The translations under genes were made by a program, and so were the position numbers. From Amphibalanus amphitrite (taxonomy: Eukaryota > Arthropoda > Thecostraca > Balanomorpha > Balanidae), in assembly GCF_019059575.1 (NCBI RefSeq), contig NW_024883118.1, positions 1 through 64,000 of the forward strand: a DNA stretch of 64,000 nt, read 5' to 3'. Each line of letters starts with the position of its first letter. Within the stretch, counting starts at the first letter, position 1. The notes beneath the pieces are model-generated. The model made no database searches and had not been told where the DNA came from. It saw nothing but the letters and a program-made list of their open reading frames with translations. Below, piece after piece: positions 24,337 through 36,082 of the stretch.

Positions 24337-25917
24337 GTGAGCAACCTCAATTCCAAATATAAATAGGCATTTTTTGGTTCTCCATTATAATACAGAACAG
24401 TAGGCATTGCAAAAGCAAGACAAAGAATGACTTTAGGGAGTTGGAATGGCCAAGTGACACTCTTTATGTCCCACTATGCAGCACCTGCTTTTTAAACAGA
24501 AAAAAAAGACTACAAAATGCAAGGCACAAGTTCTGTTCAAGTTACAAACCACGCTGATTGTTTGACAGTCTCAGCCAACTAAAATACCCGCAAATAGCAT
24601 ATCTTTAGCCTACCAAACCTCAGCTCAGTTATCCAATAGCCGCTCTTCCTCCGGCAGCCATTGGTTCAAGCTGTTCACCTCTCAGGCCATTCGGACTCTG
24701 CTGGGTCAGTGTGTTGGGAGCCATCGTGCCGGTTGACCCCGCCGGTCCGACAGAGCACCTCTCTGGACGGATCGATCTCTCGGACGGACAGCGGTCGCCA
24801 CAAACGGCGCGGACGGCACGAGTTCGCCGCGCCGTCTCCGTGGTGCCCTCGGTCATATTTGATGGCCGGCTTTCTTTGGGGTGAGGCGACGACGACGTGC
24901 TGTCCGACCGGGGCCCGGTGGTACCGGCGACCGCCGAGAGATGGCAGCACGTATTGACATAGTCTGCCACCGCGTTGTCTGTCATGCTGTACAATGTACT
25001 GTGTACATACATGCACAATCAAAGGACGAACAGAAATTGAAGGAGAATAAAATGTTTCATAGATCTCACAGTAGATGACCATGCCTGAAATGGCATGAAT
25101 TTACAGCGCATCTCCCTAACATTGGCTCAGAGGAGACTTTTCAAGCCGGCATCCAAAACCACACTCGTAGGTATTTGCCATACCTTGACCCTTGCGATCC
25201 ACGAAAACACGTCAAACGTTAATACACGAGTGGGGACTTCAGCTATCTGTCTCAGTACCTACTTCAAAGCCAGTTAATCGTTCCCCGTTCAGTGGCTCTC
25301 GCCAGCAGATCTCAAGAGTCCTTCAGCGGACCAAAAGCCGCTCCAAAGCTAACCCCATCCGCGGATGTCACCGAGTGCCGTCTGAAAGGTCGTCTTGGTT
25401 CGCCACTACCCTCTCCAACGTCTCGTTCAGAGGCGCAGTATGTTTGTCCGAGCCCAGAACTCTGCTCTGAAGGAGCACTCTTCAGACAGTGGACGCCAGG
25501 CACAGGACGCCGGCTGTAGCGAACAAACACAGCCCGATGACCAGTTAAAGGTCAGGTACTATTTCTGCTCATCAGGCTGTTACCCAGTTTGGCGTATAAG
25601 TTGTCTGTTGAAGTTCAGCTATGTTAGGGGAATAACATTGTATTGGACACTAGTTTTGATGACAATCTGTAACAGTGAGCGGAGCGGGAAGCCTGCGTTT
25701 GGCAACTGGTGCATAGGTGGAGGGATGGGATGAAGTCGGTCGGTTCGGAGGACCGGTCTATAGAAGTTATGGAGAGTTGGCCTGTATTTGGTTTGAAAGG
25801 CTGGGCTATACTCGACTTGCAGCTTTGCAGGACTGACCCTAGGCAATAATGGCCATTCTGGCGGGCAGTGCTATCCGATGTGCCTGAGCCCTGTTGCCGC
25901 AACGCGTTGGTGCTGTT
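24337..25917. other. Non-coding stretch, no gene seen
   Basis: 24,640-25,000 is GC-rich and open on both strands, like the other islands. I found no domain or convincing splice-bounded exon. Confidence 0.3.
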
Positions 25918-26113
25918 ATTCGATGAGTCTGAGCCATGTTGTTGCCCGCGTTGTTGTTTTTGTTTTCCGATGAGCCTGAGCCCTGTTGTTACCCGCGTTG
26001 TTGTTGTTCCCCGATGAGTCTGATCCATGCTGTCGCCGTGCGTTGTTGTTGTTTTCCGATGAGTCCGAGCCCTGTTGTTACCCGCGTTGTTGTTGTTGCT
26101 CTCCACTGTGTGA
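25918..26113 (+). repeat. ~45-48-bp tandem repeat, about four units
   Basis: Units start gatgagtctgagccctgttg and end in gttgttgttttcc-like sequence. They recur near 25,922, 25,969, 26,015 and 26,058, with small length changes in the GTT part. The minus strand reads Asn- and Thr-rich peptide from it, which I treat as repeat translation. Confidence 0.75.
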
Positions 26114-27129
26114 GCCCTGTTGTTGGCCGGGTGAGTCGTGTGACGGCAGATAATCCCAGCTCAGTTTGTCGGCGCGAAGTGTGGCCAGTTTGTGGTGACG
26201 TTCATCGCTCTCGCAGCCGCCTTCTGCGCGCCGTCAGAGCCCAGCGCACAATCTGCACCACCTGATAAAGGGCAGAGCCGGCAATTTATGAGTCATTCCC
26301 AGCACCGAGTAAAAACAGGACGGTAAATTATCCCGGCCCGTCCCGGCCCGGCCGGGCCGCAGAGCAGCCATACACCACGGTGACGAGTCACACCCGGCCT
26401 CGGCGGGTCATACGAGCAGCTCAGAGAACGAAAAAAATAGATGGCGGGAGCAGGCAGTGAAAAGTTCGCTAAGTAAATAAGAGTATGCTTGATACGGTTT
26501 CATCGTTTCAGAAAAATACAATGAGGTAGGTATGTAAAAACTCGTAAAGTAGAAGTTAACTTGATCGCCCCTTGTCATTGTTTTGGTGAGAGGATCATTC
26601 CAAAAAGTATAAATAGACCTAGAATCCAACAGGTTCGGGGCAAACTTAGACAATGAGACGTCATATTTCCTCTGCCTCTAGCGCAAAGTGACGTTCCGCC
26701 ATCTTAAAAGTTCCGTCCTAATGGACCGTTCAAGAGTGTGATATTTTATTTACGCGCCGTCTGCTATTGCCTGCTGTTATTGACGGCCGCTTCTGCCGTT
26801 GCTGTGCAGCAGGTTTTGCGTCCGCGCCGTCCCCAGACGCCGCGGGCTGCGTCCCCGAGCAGCGCCGAGCGCCGATCCATTGGACTGTGGCCGCTCTAAT
26901 GTGTCGCTCACGTCGGGGAATACAGTCCGCCAGCGCTAACTAGGATCGATGGCAGCCCGCAGCATTAGCGTCTCCGGTGAGGGGCTCAATAATGGCGCCG
27001 GTCTCCGGCGAGAGTCCCGTGATGGAGCTGCCCCGGCCGGCGCCCCGTAAAAAAGGCCCCGGGCAGTCCGTCAGCGCCGCGCCCCGCTGGTGCCGGCGAC
27101 ACGGTCATCCGTCTACAGGAGGAGTTACG
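26114..27129. other. Non-coding stretch, no gene seen
   Basis: 26,310-26,380 and 26,760-27,080 are GC-rich. No gene is recognised. Confidence 0.3.
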
Positions 27130-27255
27130 ACACACTGCTGTCAGGTCACAGCACACTGCTGTCAGGTCACAGCACACTGGTGTCGAGTCAAAAAAACGCC
27201 CCGGGGTGACGTCACAGCACACTGGTGTCAGGTCACGGAGGTGTCAGGTCACGGC
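27130..27255 (+). repeat. 21-bp tandem repeat (cacactgctgtcaggtcaca)
   Basis: Two to three near-perfect 21-bp units (27,131, 27,152, 27,173) are followed by shorter partial copies up to about 27,255. Each unit carries a caggtcaca word. Confidence 0.8.
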
Positions 27256-28298
27256 ACTCCGTACCAGCGACGTCAGCTAGTCCCACAGTCACCTAACTAT
27301 TATGGCTCCGATGCCATTCGAAGTCTGATGTCTCTTCACACAGCCCCGATGTCACGTCAGGCAGTGCTGGTGGATACTGCCTTGATGTCCCCGGTCCCGT
27401 CCCGTTAGACTAAGGAATTCACAAAAAGCGAGGCGTCTTCCAGCTGGTGTCACGATAACAAACCGCCTTGGTTTAAAGAAGAATGGGATCGAAAGACTCC
27501 TCCTGAATAAAATAAAAAAAATATAGAAGCTTAACGATGATAGGTGTAGCCAAACATATCCTTGTCTAAATAATAACCTGACTTTTTCAACGAAAGTGAA
27601 TAAAGTTATGAAGCAGGTTGTTGGAAGGAGGGAAAATCATATTATGAGCGAGAAATGTTATCTAGCTGCTGCGCTGTGACGCCGGCCCTGTTTGGGTCGG
27701 ATGGTGAGAGGGCCGGGGGCTCTGGACCGTGTCCGCAGTCCCAACCCGAGTGGGCCCGACGGTACACGGACCGCTCGTCAGGCGCTGACCGGAGAGCACC
27801 CGCCTCCTGTTTATATCACCGCACGGGCGGCGCCAGGGCACGACCACAGGGGTGTCAAATCCCGCGCAATAAAAACAGATTATTAGAGGGTATAATCGTT
27901 ATCGTCTGTCAGGAAACCACGCTCAAATAGTAATATAAATAAATCTGAAAGCTAGTGATTTGGATAGTTCCCTAAAATTAGAGCTGACGACGTCCCTGGC
28001 ACACTTCAGCAAACCCGGGTGATAGCCACACTGTGTGTCCAGTGCAGTGCCGGGAGTATTGCGCAGCTCCGTGGGATAGATCGGCGGCTATCTGTGAGAT
28101 AGTGTTGATCATCTGTGAAATCCCCACGGTTTTCTGTGAGATATTAGCCGGAGGTTACCCTCGAGTCACCGTGTTTATTCCTCCGTGAAAGGTGAACACA
28201 TTTCCAACTCACCACTCCCCCAGCGCCGGACCAGTAGAGTGAACAGGCAAGTGCGTTTCCCTCGGCTGTTGGACAGCGTCCTTTTTTCCCGTGCCGTG
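27256..28298. other. Upstream region of the GPCR gene
   Basis: No coding exon is established. At 28,088-28,145 the phrase ctgtgagata/ctgtgaaatc is repeated three times about 25-30 bp apart. The GPCR frame stays open without a stop upstream of its first ATG, back to about 28,185, so a 5' exon or longer 5' leader may lie here. No TATA box was obvious. Confidence 0.35.
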
Positions 28299-29615
28299 AT
28301 GGAGGTGACCAGCGCCGAGCCCGACCTCCCGCCCGAGCTGTCCGGTCCGCCGGACCCCGCCGCTCTCGACTACAGCGGCGTGCCGCAGCCGGTGGCCGCG
28401 CTGGTCATACTGCTCGCCAGTGTCTCCCTGCTCGGCGCCGTTCTGCTCGCCCGCTTCCTAAACATCACCGTGCTCCGGCCGGCCTGGCCCGCGCGCGACC
28501 TGCCCTGTGAGAACGCCCTCTACCTGCTGTTCAGCGTGGCCGTGGCGGACGTGCTCCAGGCCGGCTGTGCGCTGGTCGGCGGCCTCCAGCTCGTCATCGG
28601 CCACTGGTTCCTGTCGCGGCCGCTCTGCCGGCTCTGGGCGCTGCTGGACGCTGTGGCCGGCACGGCGCGGCTGCTGTTCCTACTGGCCATCAACGGCCGC
28701 CTGCTGCGCGACGACCACTGGCCGCGCCCGGTCAAGGTGTGGCTCGTCTCGCTCCTGTGGCTGCTGGTAATCGCCGGGTCGTACCTCGCCGTGAGCCCGT
28801 TCGGCGTGCGCCACGACCGCACGTGCGGCTTGCGCCACGAGGAGCACGTGCTGGAGGCGTCTCTGTGGCAGTACGTGGTGAGCGATGCGGCCGGGGTGGC
28901 GCTGTTGCCCGTGGCAGTTGTCACGTACCTCTGGTACCACGGCCGAACGCCAGGCGGCGCTGACGGTGGTGAGGACGGGCCGGAACGGGGCAGCGCAGAG
29001 CAGCTCGACGGAGATGACGGCGCTGAGGACACGGCAGAAGCCGACAAAGAAGGATCTAAGAATGGAGATACAGAGACCGCCAGCCGACCCAAAGCCGATG
29101 CAGAGGCGGCCGGAGCCACGGCGGCCGCCGCCAGCCCCGCCGCCAGCCCCCCAGCCAGCCCCGCCGCCAGCCCAATGCCCTACGCCCAGCGCGTGAGGAA
29201 ACTGGAGCGCTGCGACACCTACACACCCTCCACCTTCACTCTGAAGAAGTTCTGGGGCATGCCGTCGGTGGACGAGCTGTCGTCGAGCTCGGGTTTCACC
29301 GGTCTGGGGGAGGAGGACGGGGACGGGGAGGAGGAGGAGGCCGGCCGTCACCGCCGGCGCCGGCTCACGCTGCACCAGGTGACGGAGCTGCGCAGCCGCG
29401 TCCACCTCTTCATGCTGCTGCTGTCGCTGGCGCACTGCGCCTTCTCGGCGGCGGCGCTGGTGACGCACGTGCTGGCCGACCTGCGGCTGACGAGGGAGGA
29501 GGCGTGGCACACAACGGCACTGGTGCTGGACGTCGTGGGCCAGCTGCAGCCGCTGACTACCGTCCTCATATTCAGCTGCATGTTCCCCAGATTCTATAAA
29601 GTGCTGTGCAAATAA
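28299..29615 (+). CDS. Divergent rhodopsin-like (class A) G-protein-coupled receptor
   Basis: 438 codons, no intron, very GC-rich. I start at the first ATG of the frame. Seven hydrophobic segments are visible at about 32-53, 72-98, 112-134, 145-166, 188-213, 367-393 and 403-427. Class A marks are Asp84 in TM2 (VAVADV, the sodium-site Asp) and Cys110 at the top of TM3 with Cys176 in extracellular loop 2 (likely disulfide). Pro418 lies in TM7. Odd points: the DRY box is NGR (132-134), NPxxY is reduced to QPLTT, and the third cytoplasmic loop is about 150 residues with acidic and Ala-Ser-Pro repeats. No N-glycosylation site is seen in the short N-terminus. The ligand is unknown; I cannot assign a subfamily. 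Altered DRY and NPxxY suggest atypical G-protein coupling. Confidence 0.8.
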   Translation: MEVTSAEPDLPPELSGPPDPAALDYSGVPQPVAALVILLASVSLLGAVLLARFLNITVLRPAWPARDLPCENALYLLFSVAVADVLQAGCALVGGLQLVIGHWFLSRPLCRLWALLDAVAGTARLLFLLAINGRLLRDDHWPRPVKVWLVSLLWLLVIAGSYLAVSPFGVRHDRTCGLRHEEHVLEASLWQYVVSDAAGVALLPVAVVTYLWYHGRTPGGADGGEDGPERGSAEQLDGDDGAEDTAEADKEGSKNGDTETASRPKADAEAAGATAAAASPAASPPASPAASPMPYAQRVRKLERCDTYTPSTFTLKKFWGMPSVDELSSSSGFTGLGEEDGDGEEEEAGRHRRRRLTLHQVTELRSRVHLFMLLLSLAHCAFSAAALVTHVLADLRLTREEAWHTTALVLDVVGQLQPLTTVLIFSCMFPRFYKVLCK

Positions 29616-29642
29616 CTATTAAGTGCTGTGCAAATAACTCTT
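29599..29642 (+). repeat. 22-bp tandem duplication spanning the GPCR stop codon
   Basis: aagtgctgtgcaaataact followed by att occurs at 29,599-29,620 and again, with ctt, at 29,621-29,642. The first copy contains the last codons and the TAA; the second lies in the 3' UTR. An AATTAAA word about 25 bp further (near 29,666) could serve as poly(A) signal. Confidence 0.9.
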
Positions 29643-30534
29643 GTAAATACCGTATGCATGTAGCAATTAAAGTGTGCTGGCATCCAGTGCAATTGGCCAT
29701 CGGGACCTTTCGCTACTGAATACGCATAGAACTCATAGAAGGGCTAAAGCAAAGCATCGCTACTGACTTTCCTGACACGTGCATATGCAATTGATAGTGT
29801 GCAGGTATTGTTAACGTGTGCTATTGTGTCATGCCGTCGTACAGTTTTGCTGTAATATGTATGATAAGAAGACATTTGGCCCAGCACCGTCAACAATGAC
29901 ATACATGAGTCATTAATGCCTCAAAAAGTCCTAAATACTTAACAGAAATACACGAGGAAATACGTTAGCTACCGAATTAATCTTTGATTTACGATGTGAA
30001 AGGTCATCAAGGATGAGGTTGAGAGTACTTATATGATCCAGACGAGGCCGGTTTTGCGGTCATCTGCCGTGCAGGTGCACGTGGTGCTGACATTGGGTGA
30101 GAAAAACGCAGTTAAATCCTGGCCAGACCTATCGGCTTTCTACATAGGGTGCGGCTGAGAGGGCCATTTTTGAGACAGGTAGTTGCCGAAGCCTTATACT
30201 ATAAAGAGGACAATCCACTCAGCAGGCCGCAGGCCAATTTGCTATCACACTACTACTACTTCACTCTGTTGCACGATGATTGTACAGCCCGCCGCTAAAG
30301 TAATGTGTGGTCTTACCAATCTCAACGGATGGCTTTGAGCGACGATTTTTAAATGCGGACTGATTGAAAAGAAGACGTCAATAGATAAAGTTGTAGCTGC
30401 AAGGGTGAAGATACATGTAAGCTACATTTTAAGTCTCGTTGCAGTCTGGCTTATCGTTCCTAGGTTTCAGAAGCAGAACATACCGATGACTGAAACCACA
30501 CATTACTTCTGCTGTGGACTGTATGTACATCCTT
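29643..30534. other. 3' flank of the GPCR gene, non-coding
   Basis: AT-rich. I see nothing except the possible poly(A) signal near 29,666. Confidence 0.4.
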
Positions 30535-31010
30535 TTAAAGGGACCCTCCCACCTTAACATTAGTTTTGAGTTGAGATAGCCAAATTGGTGGCCATGGCCT
30601 GAAAATACCGGTTTGGGCACTCACAAGATCGAAAAATGCTTTAATTCGGAGATATGGAATTTCAAACTTGCAGTTTTCGGATTCTAAGGGGCTAGTGCAT
30701 TGGAATGCCCCCTTAGAATTTGTGACGTCAGCGGAGATCTAACGATTTTTTTAATCTTTTACTAAAACGTTTGGTAGCACGCGGTGGTATATGCTGCTTT
30801 GCGCGCAACAAATGCCGCACTTTCAAATAAAGCCGCCAGGAACAGCGGAGATCCCAAAAAGTAAACAAAAGTAAAAGTCTAATATCTTGAAAACCGGTGA
30901 ATATTTTTCGATGAAATTTGGTAGATATTCGTTTTCACTCTTTCTGAACCGAGCGACATCACTTTCATGCCAATTCATTAAATTTTTTGAAGGTGGGAGG
31001 GTCCCTTTAA
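30535..31010. mobile_element. TTAA-flanked MITE (AGGGACCCTCCCACC tips)
   Basis: The left end TTAA-AGGGACCCTCCCACCTT mirrors the right end AAGGTGGGAGGGTCCCT-TTAA perfectly over about 18 bp outside the flank. It is about 476 bp and non-coding. TTAA on both sides is the target of piggyBac-type transposases. This tip differs from the CCCGCGC group further right but shares the flank with the AGGAAATA group. Confidence 0.75.
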
Positions 31011-31430
31011 ATGAAATTTCAATTTGCAATTCTCAACAAAAATGTTTGTATGCACACTGTAGCAGCGGTCTTTAGCCAGTGAGTCGCGTGGAATAGCTGA
31101 TAGCGTACCCAATCAAAGGGTCAAGACAAGAGGTCAAAGCCACCCGGAAGGCGCTTGACCTCCAGGGGCTCCGGGCCACGCGCCGCAAGGTCGCTCACCC
31201 GACTCCCGTGTTACGCACGCTCGTCCAGATGTTGCACTCTGCACAGTGCACAGCTCGTGCACTGACGTCAGAGGCCACGAGCGGTGAGCGGGCAGTGTGT
31301 CACGGCGCCGAAGTTTGTTTGATGTTTTGTTGCATTGCATTGCACGCTGCCGGCTGCACGGGCGTGTGTGGAGCAAACGTTCTACATTATGTGAGGCAGC
31401 GTTACGTGCACTCACATAAGACGAATAATA
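31011..31430. other. Non-coding stretch
   Basis: GC-rich part at 31,130-31,320; nothing recognised. Confidence 0.3.
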
Positions 31431-32370
31431 TAGGGGAGACCCGGGAGGTATGGGCCGGTTTTGTGAAAAGGCAATTTTCTTCCAGTGGGCAGTGGCTAGA
31501 CTCGGTTTTTCACTCTGTGTGCGTGAAATTGCCTTTCGCCTGCAACGCGTGCCTGATATAGGCATCTGGGATCAACTATTTTGTCTCGAGATAACTTTCA
31601 ATAAATCATGTGTTTTTTTCGATCCATCAAAATGCACCGGGAGGTATGGGCCATGGCCCGGGAGGTATGGGCCGGTGCCATGTTTCATATTATTTTCTCG
31701 ACAATAAGAATAATACTCGTAGCTGGTATCTACCTTGATCTCTCTTAGAGCCCAGGAACCGCATAAGCGGCCAACAGCTTACTTCATGGAGGTCACTTGG
31801 GCCCATATGTATATTGGTAAACTCAAACATGCACCAGGAAATAAAATAAATCATATTTTTCTGTTCAAATGAATTTTGAAGTTAAATTTTCGACCTTGCG
31901 TGACAAAAACAAAACTTATTGACGGGGACATTTAATGAAAGCATCTTTTTATTTATTTAGGGTCACCGAGGGTGGGTGGCCCAAACCTCCCGGTTAGGAC
32001 GCCATAATGTGCGTAGCATCTAAGCTCATAATCTTGCAAGAAAGCTTCATATTGTCTATCCAGTCTTAATTTGCATAATTCAAACTTTATGTTAGCGATG
32101 GTCTGACATCATAAAACGAGCCTGGTTCAAATTTATCACGAATTTTCTGTATGTACCGTATTTTACTCGAAGAGGGCAACAACGCTTTATCGCCGCTCAT
32201 TGCCATAGAAGACTGAGGAAGGTTTTGAAAATCACGTGGGATGAGAATCATGAGATCACTGAATGGCTGCTACCAGTTAACACCGTCAAATGTGTAAAAA
32301 TGCGCAACACTTCTTCAAAACTGCGATGGCCCATACCTCCAGGGGGCCCATACCTCCCGGGTCTCCCCTA
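31431..32370. mobile_element. TA-flanked element (GGGGAGACCC / GGTATGGGCC family)
   Basis: The left end TA-GGGGAGACCCGGGAGGTATG is mirrored by the right end catacctcccgggtCTCCCC-TA. The word gggaggtatgggcc recurs inside, near 31,630, 31,659 and in other orientation near 31,975-31,995 and 32,325-32,355. It is 940 bp with no transposase. The architecture (TA flank, GGGGA start, internal echoes of the terminal word) is shared with the elements at 3003 and 53,128 although the words differ. Confidence 0.75.
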
Positions 32371-32499
32371 CGGCTGTTCTATTGCATTGATATATATTTC
32401 GACTTTTAGATTAAGCAGTTTATTTAGCAGCTTTATTATTTAACCTTAGACCGTATCGGCCTACTTACAGCGTCTAGCGTGAGGGAGGGGGGGGGAGGG

Positions 32500-33008
32500 T
32501 TCGTTGGAGACCTGCCGTTCAGCCTCTGATCGAGCTAGCTTCGCGGAAAAAATGAGCGTGCTGCAGGTGACGAGAGGAAGCCGAATATACCCAATTCAAA
32601 ATCAGCTCCAAAAACTACCTTTGAAACATGCAAAACACGAAAGAGTGCATCAAGGTCATCTAAGGTCAATGACCTTGATCTGACATTCACGTGACCTTAA
32701 CACCCATCATAATGCATGGGTTGAGCATCATTCCACATGCTGCAACGTTTACAACAACAAAAAGACTGGAAACGCGCGTATAATGTGTGCCGACATACGC
32801 CGAATCACGATTCCGGCTAAACTTGGTCTCGAGAAACAGGCCACAGGTAGGTCATTTAGGTCAAGGTCGTGACATTTTTGGGTTAGGTGGAAATTGATTA
32901 ACTCGAGGGAAATGAAATTTCCGTCGCGGCCGACACTGTTTTACCCTAGCTATTCGCGGAAAAAGCGAGGTAGTACATTCGACCCCCTCTAAATGCGAGG
33001 GTTATAAA
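32500..33008 (-). mobile_element. Degraded copy of the CCCTCGCCCG TTAA element
   Basis: Read on the minus strand it follows the 5' part of the intact element at 51,187: cctcgca.., a G-rich run, aatgta..., ttcgcgaatagct, gcggccgcgacggaaatttc and a GGTCA-rich interior with tgaccttgatctgaca. Many substitutions and indels show it is old. Its C-rich tract is shrunk to cgaccccct near 32,980 and the G-rich run at 32,485-32,500 is its other end. Confidence 0.5.
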
Positions 33009-33289
33009 TACAGAGATGAATGTAACACGCATGGGTCATTGGGTAGGATAGCACAAGTTTGTGTAAGTAATGAATCCAAAATAAGCTAAATCGTCGATTT
33101 ACAGGCAGTGAATACCTGCACTCGCCTGGCGTTCGGCGTCGGGCCGATTCGGTACAGGGTGCTGCTGTGCCGGATGACAGCCGAGCAATGCGGGTCAGTC
33201 TACCTGCCCAGGTAAGCTTCACCGCAGAACGGCTAGTACGAGCCAACATATACATACGCAACTGCTGTTCTTGGTGAATGCAGCAAGGG

Positions 33290-34075
33290 GCAGACATGTG
33301 CATTGTGCTTGGATCCAAGTGATGGATCTATAATCTGAGTGGATCTCAAAGCAAACGGGAAACCTAGGACCTCTAATCCCATTAAATCTCACAGAAAATA
33401 TATTTGGATCTATTATCTCAATAGGATGTGAAGACCAACAAACAACAGGAGGGATCTATGAGGAGGGATAGATAGATCCCTCCCATCAGGAGGGATCTAT
33501 CTATCTAGTCGATATCACCATTTGCGACCTGATAAGCCATGCTCCCATGAGGGTTCATGTCAATAAGTGTCACAAAACTATGAATTGTGACGTGCAATCA
33601 CATAATATCCCTGAAACAGAACGACGGCAAAGTGCAAATTGCTACAATTGATTCTTGATTCTGGAATATTTATAAATCATATCGCGAGCAAAAAGTGAAC
33701 AATGATTTGTGATTTCATCGGATCTCAGACAAAAATACGCTCAGATGCCAGTTTTACCAACAGAAAAATAACCGCCAGCCGGAATTTTTTTGCCTTAAGA
33801 CCGCCTCACATACAAAGACCGCCTGTAAACGCGATGGACACGTAAGCGGGTAGGGCTTTATCGTTTACGCTCCGTATGTGAAGCGGTCTTTGAGCAAAAA
33901 AATTCCGGCAGGCGGCTATCTTTGTGTTGGTATAACTGGCCTCAGGTCTAAGATCCAAATAGATCTCCAGACAAATTAGAGAGCTAGATCCATGATCCCA
34001 TTCATCTAAGATCAGGATCCGTGGGACCAGATCCCAGTACCATTTTCTCGGATCCGTGCTCATGTCCGAAGAGGG
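33290..34075. repeat. GGATCT-rich inverted-repeat region
   Basis: The word ggatct/agatcc/ggatcc occurs more than fifteen times. Left and right flanks match loosely as inverted copies (gacatgtgcattgtgcttgg at left; gatccgtgctcatgtccgaa at right). Within it, 33,740-33,945 is a clearer inverted repeat: gccggaatttttttgc faces gcaaaaaaattccggc. A small hairpin, gatagatagatccctcc and its complement around catca, lies at 33,467-33,505. It looks like a MITE with subterminal GATC words. No terminal target duplication could be fixed. Confidence 0.5.
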
Positions 34076-34908
34076 ATTCGGTATGAGATAGCGAGAGATA
34101 AATCGAAGATCTCTTCATTTGAGGCTGTGATTAGTTACATCAGGTCCCTGATGAATGAGATGCATGGAACCCTCGGTGCAGCAAGGTATAGACCCTCGGG
34201 CTTTGGTAAATTCGTCCAACCGCCCGCACTTAATGTCTGTTCGTCGTTAAGTTCGTTTTTGGACAAGTCTCTTTGGTGTAAATTAAGCCTCCAAAATATA
34301 AGTTGTAATTGCTTCCTTTCTGTTCGATGTTTATATGCCGTCTTGCTCGTAATTGGTCGAATCTTTGCATTCCCTTGCAGGTATTGCATCTAAGCGGCTT
34401 GATGAGGATGCCAGATGCCTTATTTCCAAAACGCCAAAAAATTGCTTCTAGCTCACAGCAAGAAGGTGAAAAATATTCAAAGATGTGTAAGCATAAAGCA
34501 GCCACCCATTGTTTTTGCTAGTGCTTCTTGCAAGCCTTTTCTGGCTGCTCTGTTTCGTTTGTCCATTTCAAATAGATTCAAATAGACTTTCTCCGTGAGA
34601 CGTTTTGAATACCTGTTGGCTTAAAAATGAAATGTAAAAAGTGTGCTCAATGCATTCTGGACACGAAAAATAAGTCAAGTGCGAAAATTTGTGTTCTTTA
34701 TCATGTTTTATCAGTTGACTTATAGATACCTTCAGTCAAGACAAATACACCTGTCTCACCCAACGCATCACTCAACCGCGTCTGCGATTGGTCACTTTCA
34801 CAAATGGTCGTTCAATTCTATTCTAGACTGATGCTAAAAAGCAATCATGTAATAAAATGGATGCACGGGAATGCATGCACCTTAACAACATAGATGCATG
34901 CCCCGCGC
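34076..34908. other. Non-coding stretch, nothing recognised
   Basis: AT-rich. Open frames on both strands at 34,130-34,390 overlap and have no domain; I do not call them genes. Confidence 0.3.
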
Positions 34909-36082
34909 TTAGCCCGCGCGGGGCTGGGGGAGTAAATTTTACCCCCCTCGCGAATTTTTGCAATATCTTAAAAACGGCGGCGCGCAGCGCCGCCAAACTT
35001 TCAGTACCTTTTCTTACATCAATTTGAAACGTTCCCTGAAAATTTGAGCGAAATCCGTTGGAAATTTTTTGAGAAATTGACGTTTTAGTGACGTCATGTT
35101 CGCCATTTTCGCCTCAAAAACGGCAAAAGTTCAAACGCCGCTAACATCTTCATTTTTAAAGGAATCAAGACGTAACAAAAAAGGATGTACGTAATTATAC
35201 TTTGTCTATCAAATGGCTATCTCGGTTTTTTGAAAATTTTGGATTTTGACCCATTTTTTCAAAAAAACTGACGTTTTTGGGAAAATAACTATAAAATCCA
35301 AAATTTTAAGTGTATCAAAAAAACCGGAATATGTGTCAGAGAAGTGGTCTATGTGCACCTACATACCAAGTTTTAGAAGAATCGGTTCAAAAATGTGGGA
35401 GTTATTCAAAATTGTATGACGTCACGACACACAAAATTTTGAAAAATGACTTTTGGAAGTTCTAGACCTCGTACGGAAACAAAAATAGCACCATTCGATT
35501 CGCCGTGAAAAACTGCATCAGATAGACACCTTTTTAGACCTTAACAACCAACTTCAAAATTTGACCTCACTTGACCTGACCTTGACCTGACCTCGACCTG
35601 AAATTCATCCAGAGGTGGTCCATATCACTTATTGAGTGTGCCTATTGAATTCTATGAGTAAAATGACCCATAAAATATGTGTTGCACATGCCCTTTTCTA
35701 TATTTTGTTTTTGGTGACCTGACCTGACCTGACCTGACCTTGACCTCTGAATGATATTGTATGCAACGAATATTGTCTTGGTAGTCTAAGAACACGTTTT
35801 GGGCGATCAGTCTCAGTCCACGACTCCATTCTTCGGCAACTACGGTGCAAGGCCGATACTGTAGGAACTTGCAATTTGTACGCTTGACCTGACCTTGACC
35901 TTGACCTCAAACTTAAAATTAAGTACATGTTTTTAGTTGTTCGTGATGAGATCTTTCGATTGGCGTTTGAATTTTCCAAATCGGACCATTAGTTCGGGAG
36001 ATAACAGGGGGGGGGGGGGTAAAATTTACCCCCCCCCCAGCCCCGCGCGTTCGGCTGGAGACCCCAGCCCCGCGCGGGTTAA
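34909..36082. mobile_element. GC-tipped TTAA element T1 (CCCGCGCGGGGCTGGGG tips)
   Basis: It starts TTAG-CCCGCGCGGGGCTGGGG and ends CCCCAGCCCCGCGCGGG-TTAA, a perfect match of tips. Inside each tip is a C or G run bordered by taaattttac/gtaaaattta. A subterminal block (gccgccaaactttcagtacc, about 34,990-35,010) is shared with the other members. Toward the right the words gacctgacct recur (35,565-35,600, 35,715-35,745, 35,885-35,910). It is about 1.17 kb with no transposase. The left flank TTAG is a one-base change from TTAA. A 22-bp partial second tip occurs at 36,035-36,060. Confidence 0.75.

Noticed and set aside
28185..28298. Upstream 38-codon extension of the GPCR from a GTG
   Set aside because: Not an ATG. 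The stretch is probably 5' leader, though an upstream exon is not excluded.
28520..29510. Long minus-strand frames over the GPCR
   Set aside because: GC-rich coding DNA leaves the antisense strand open. The plus strand has seven membrane segments and receptor motifs.
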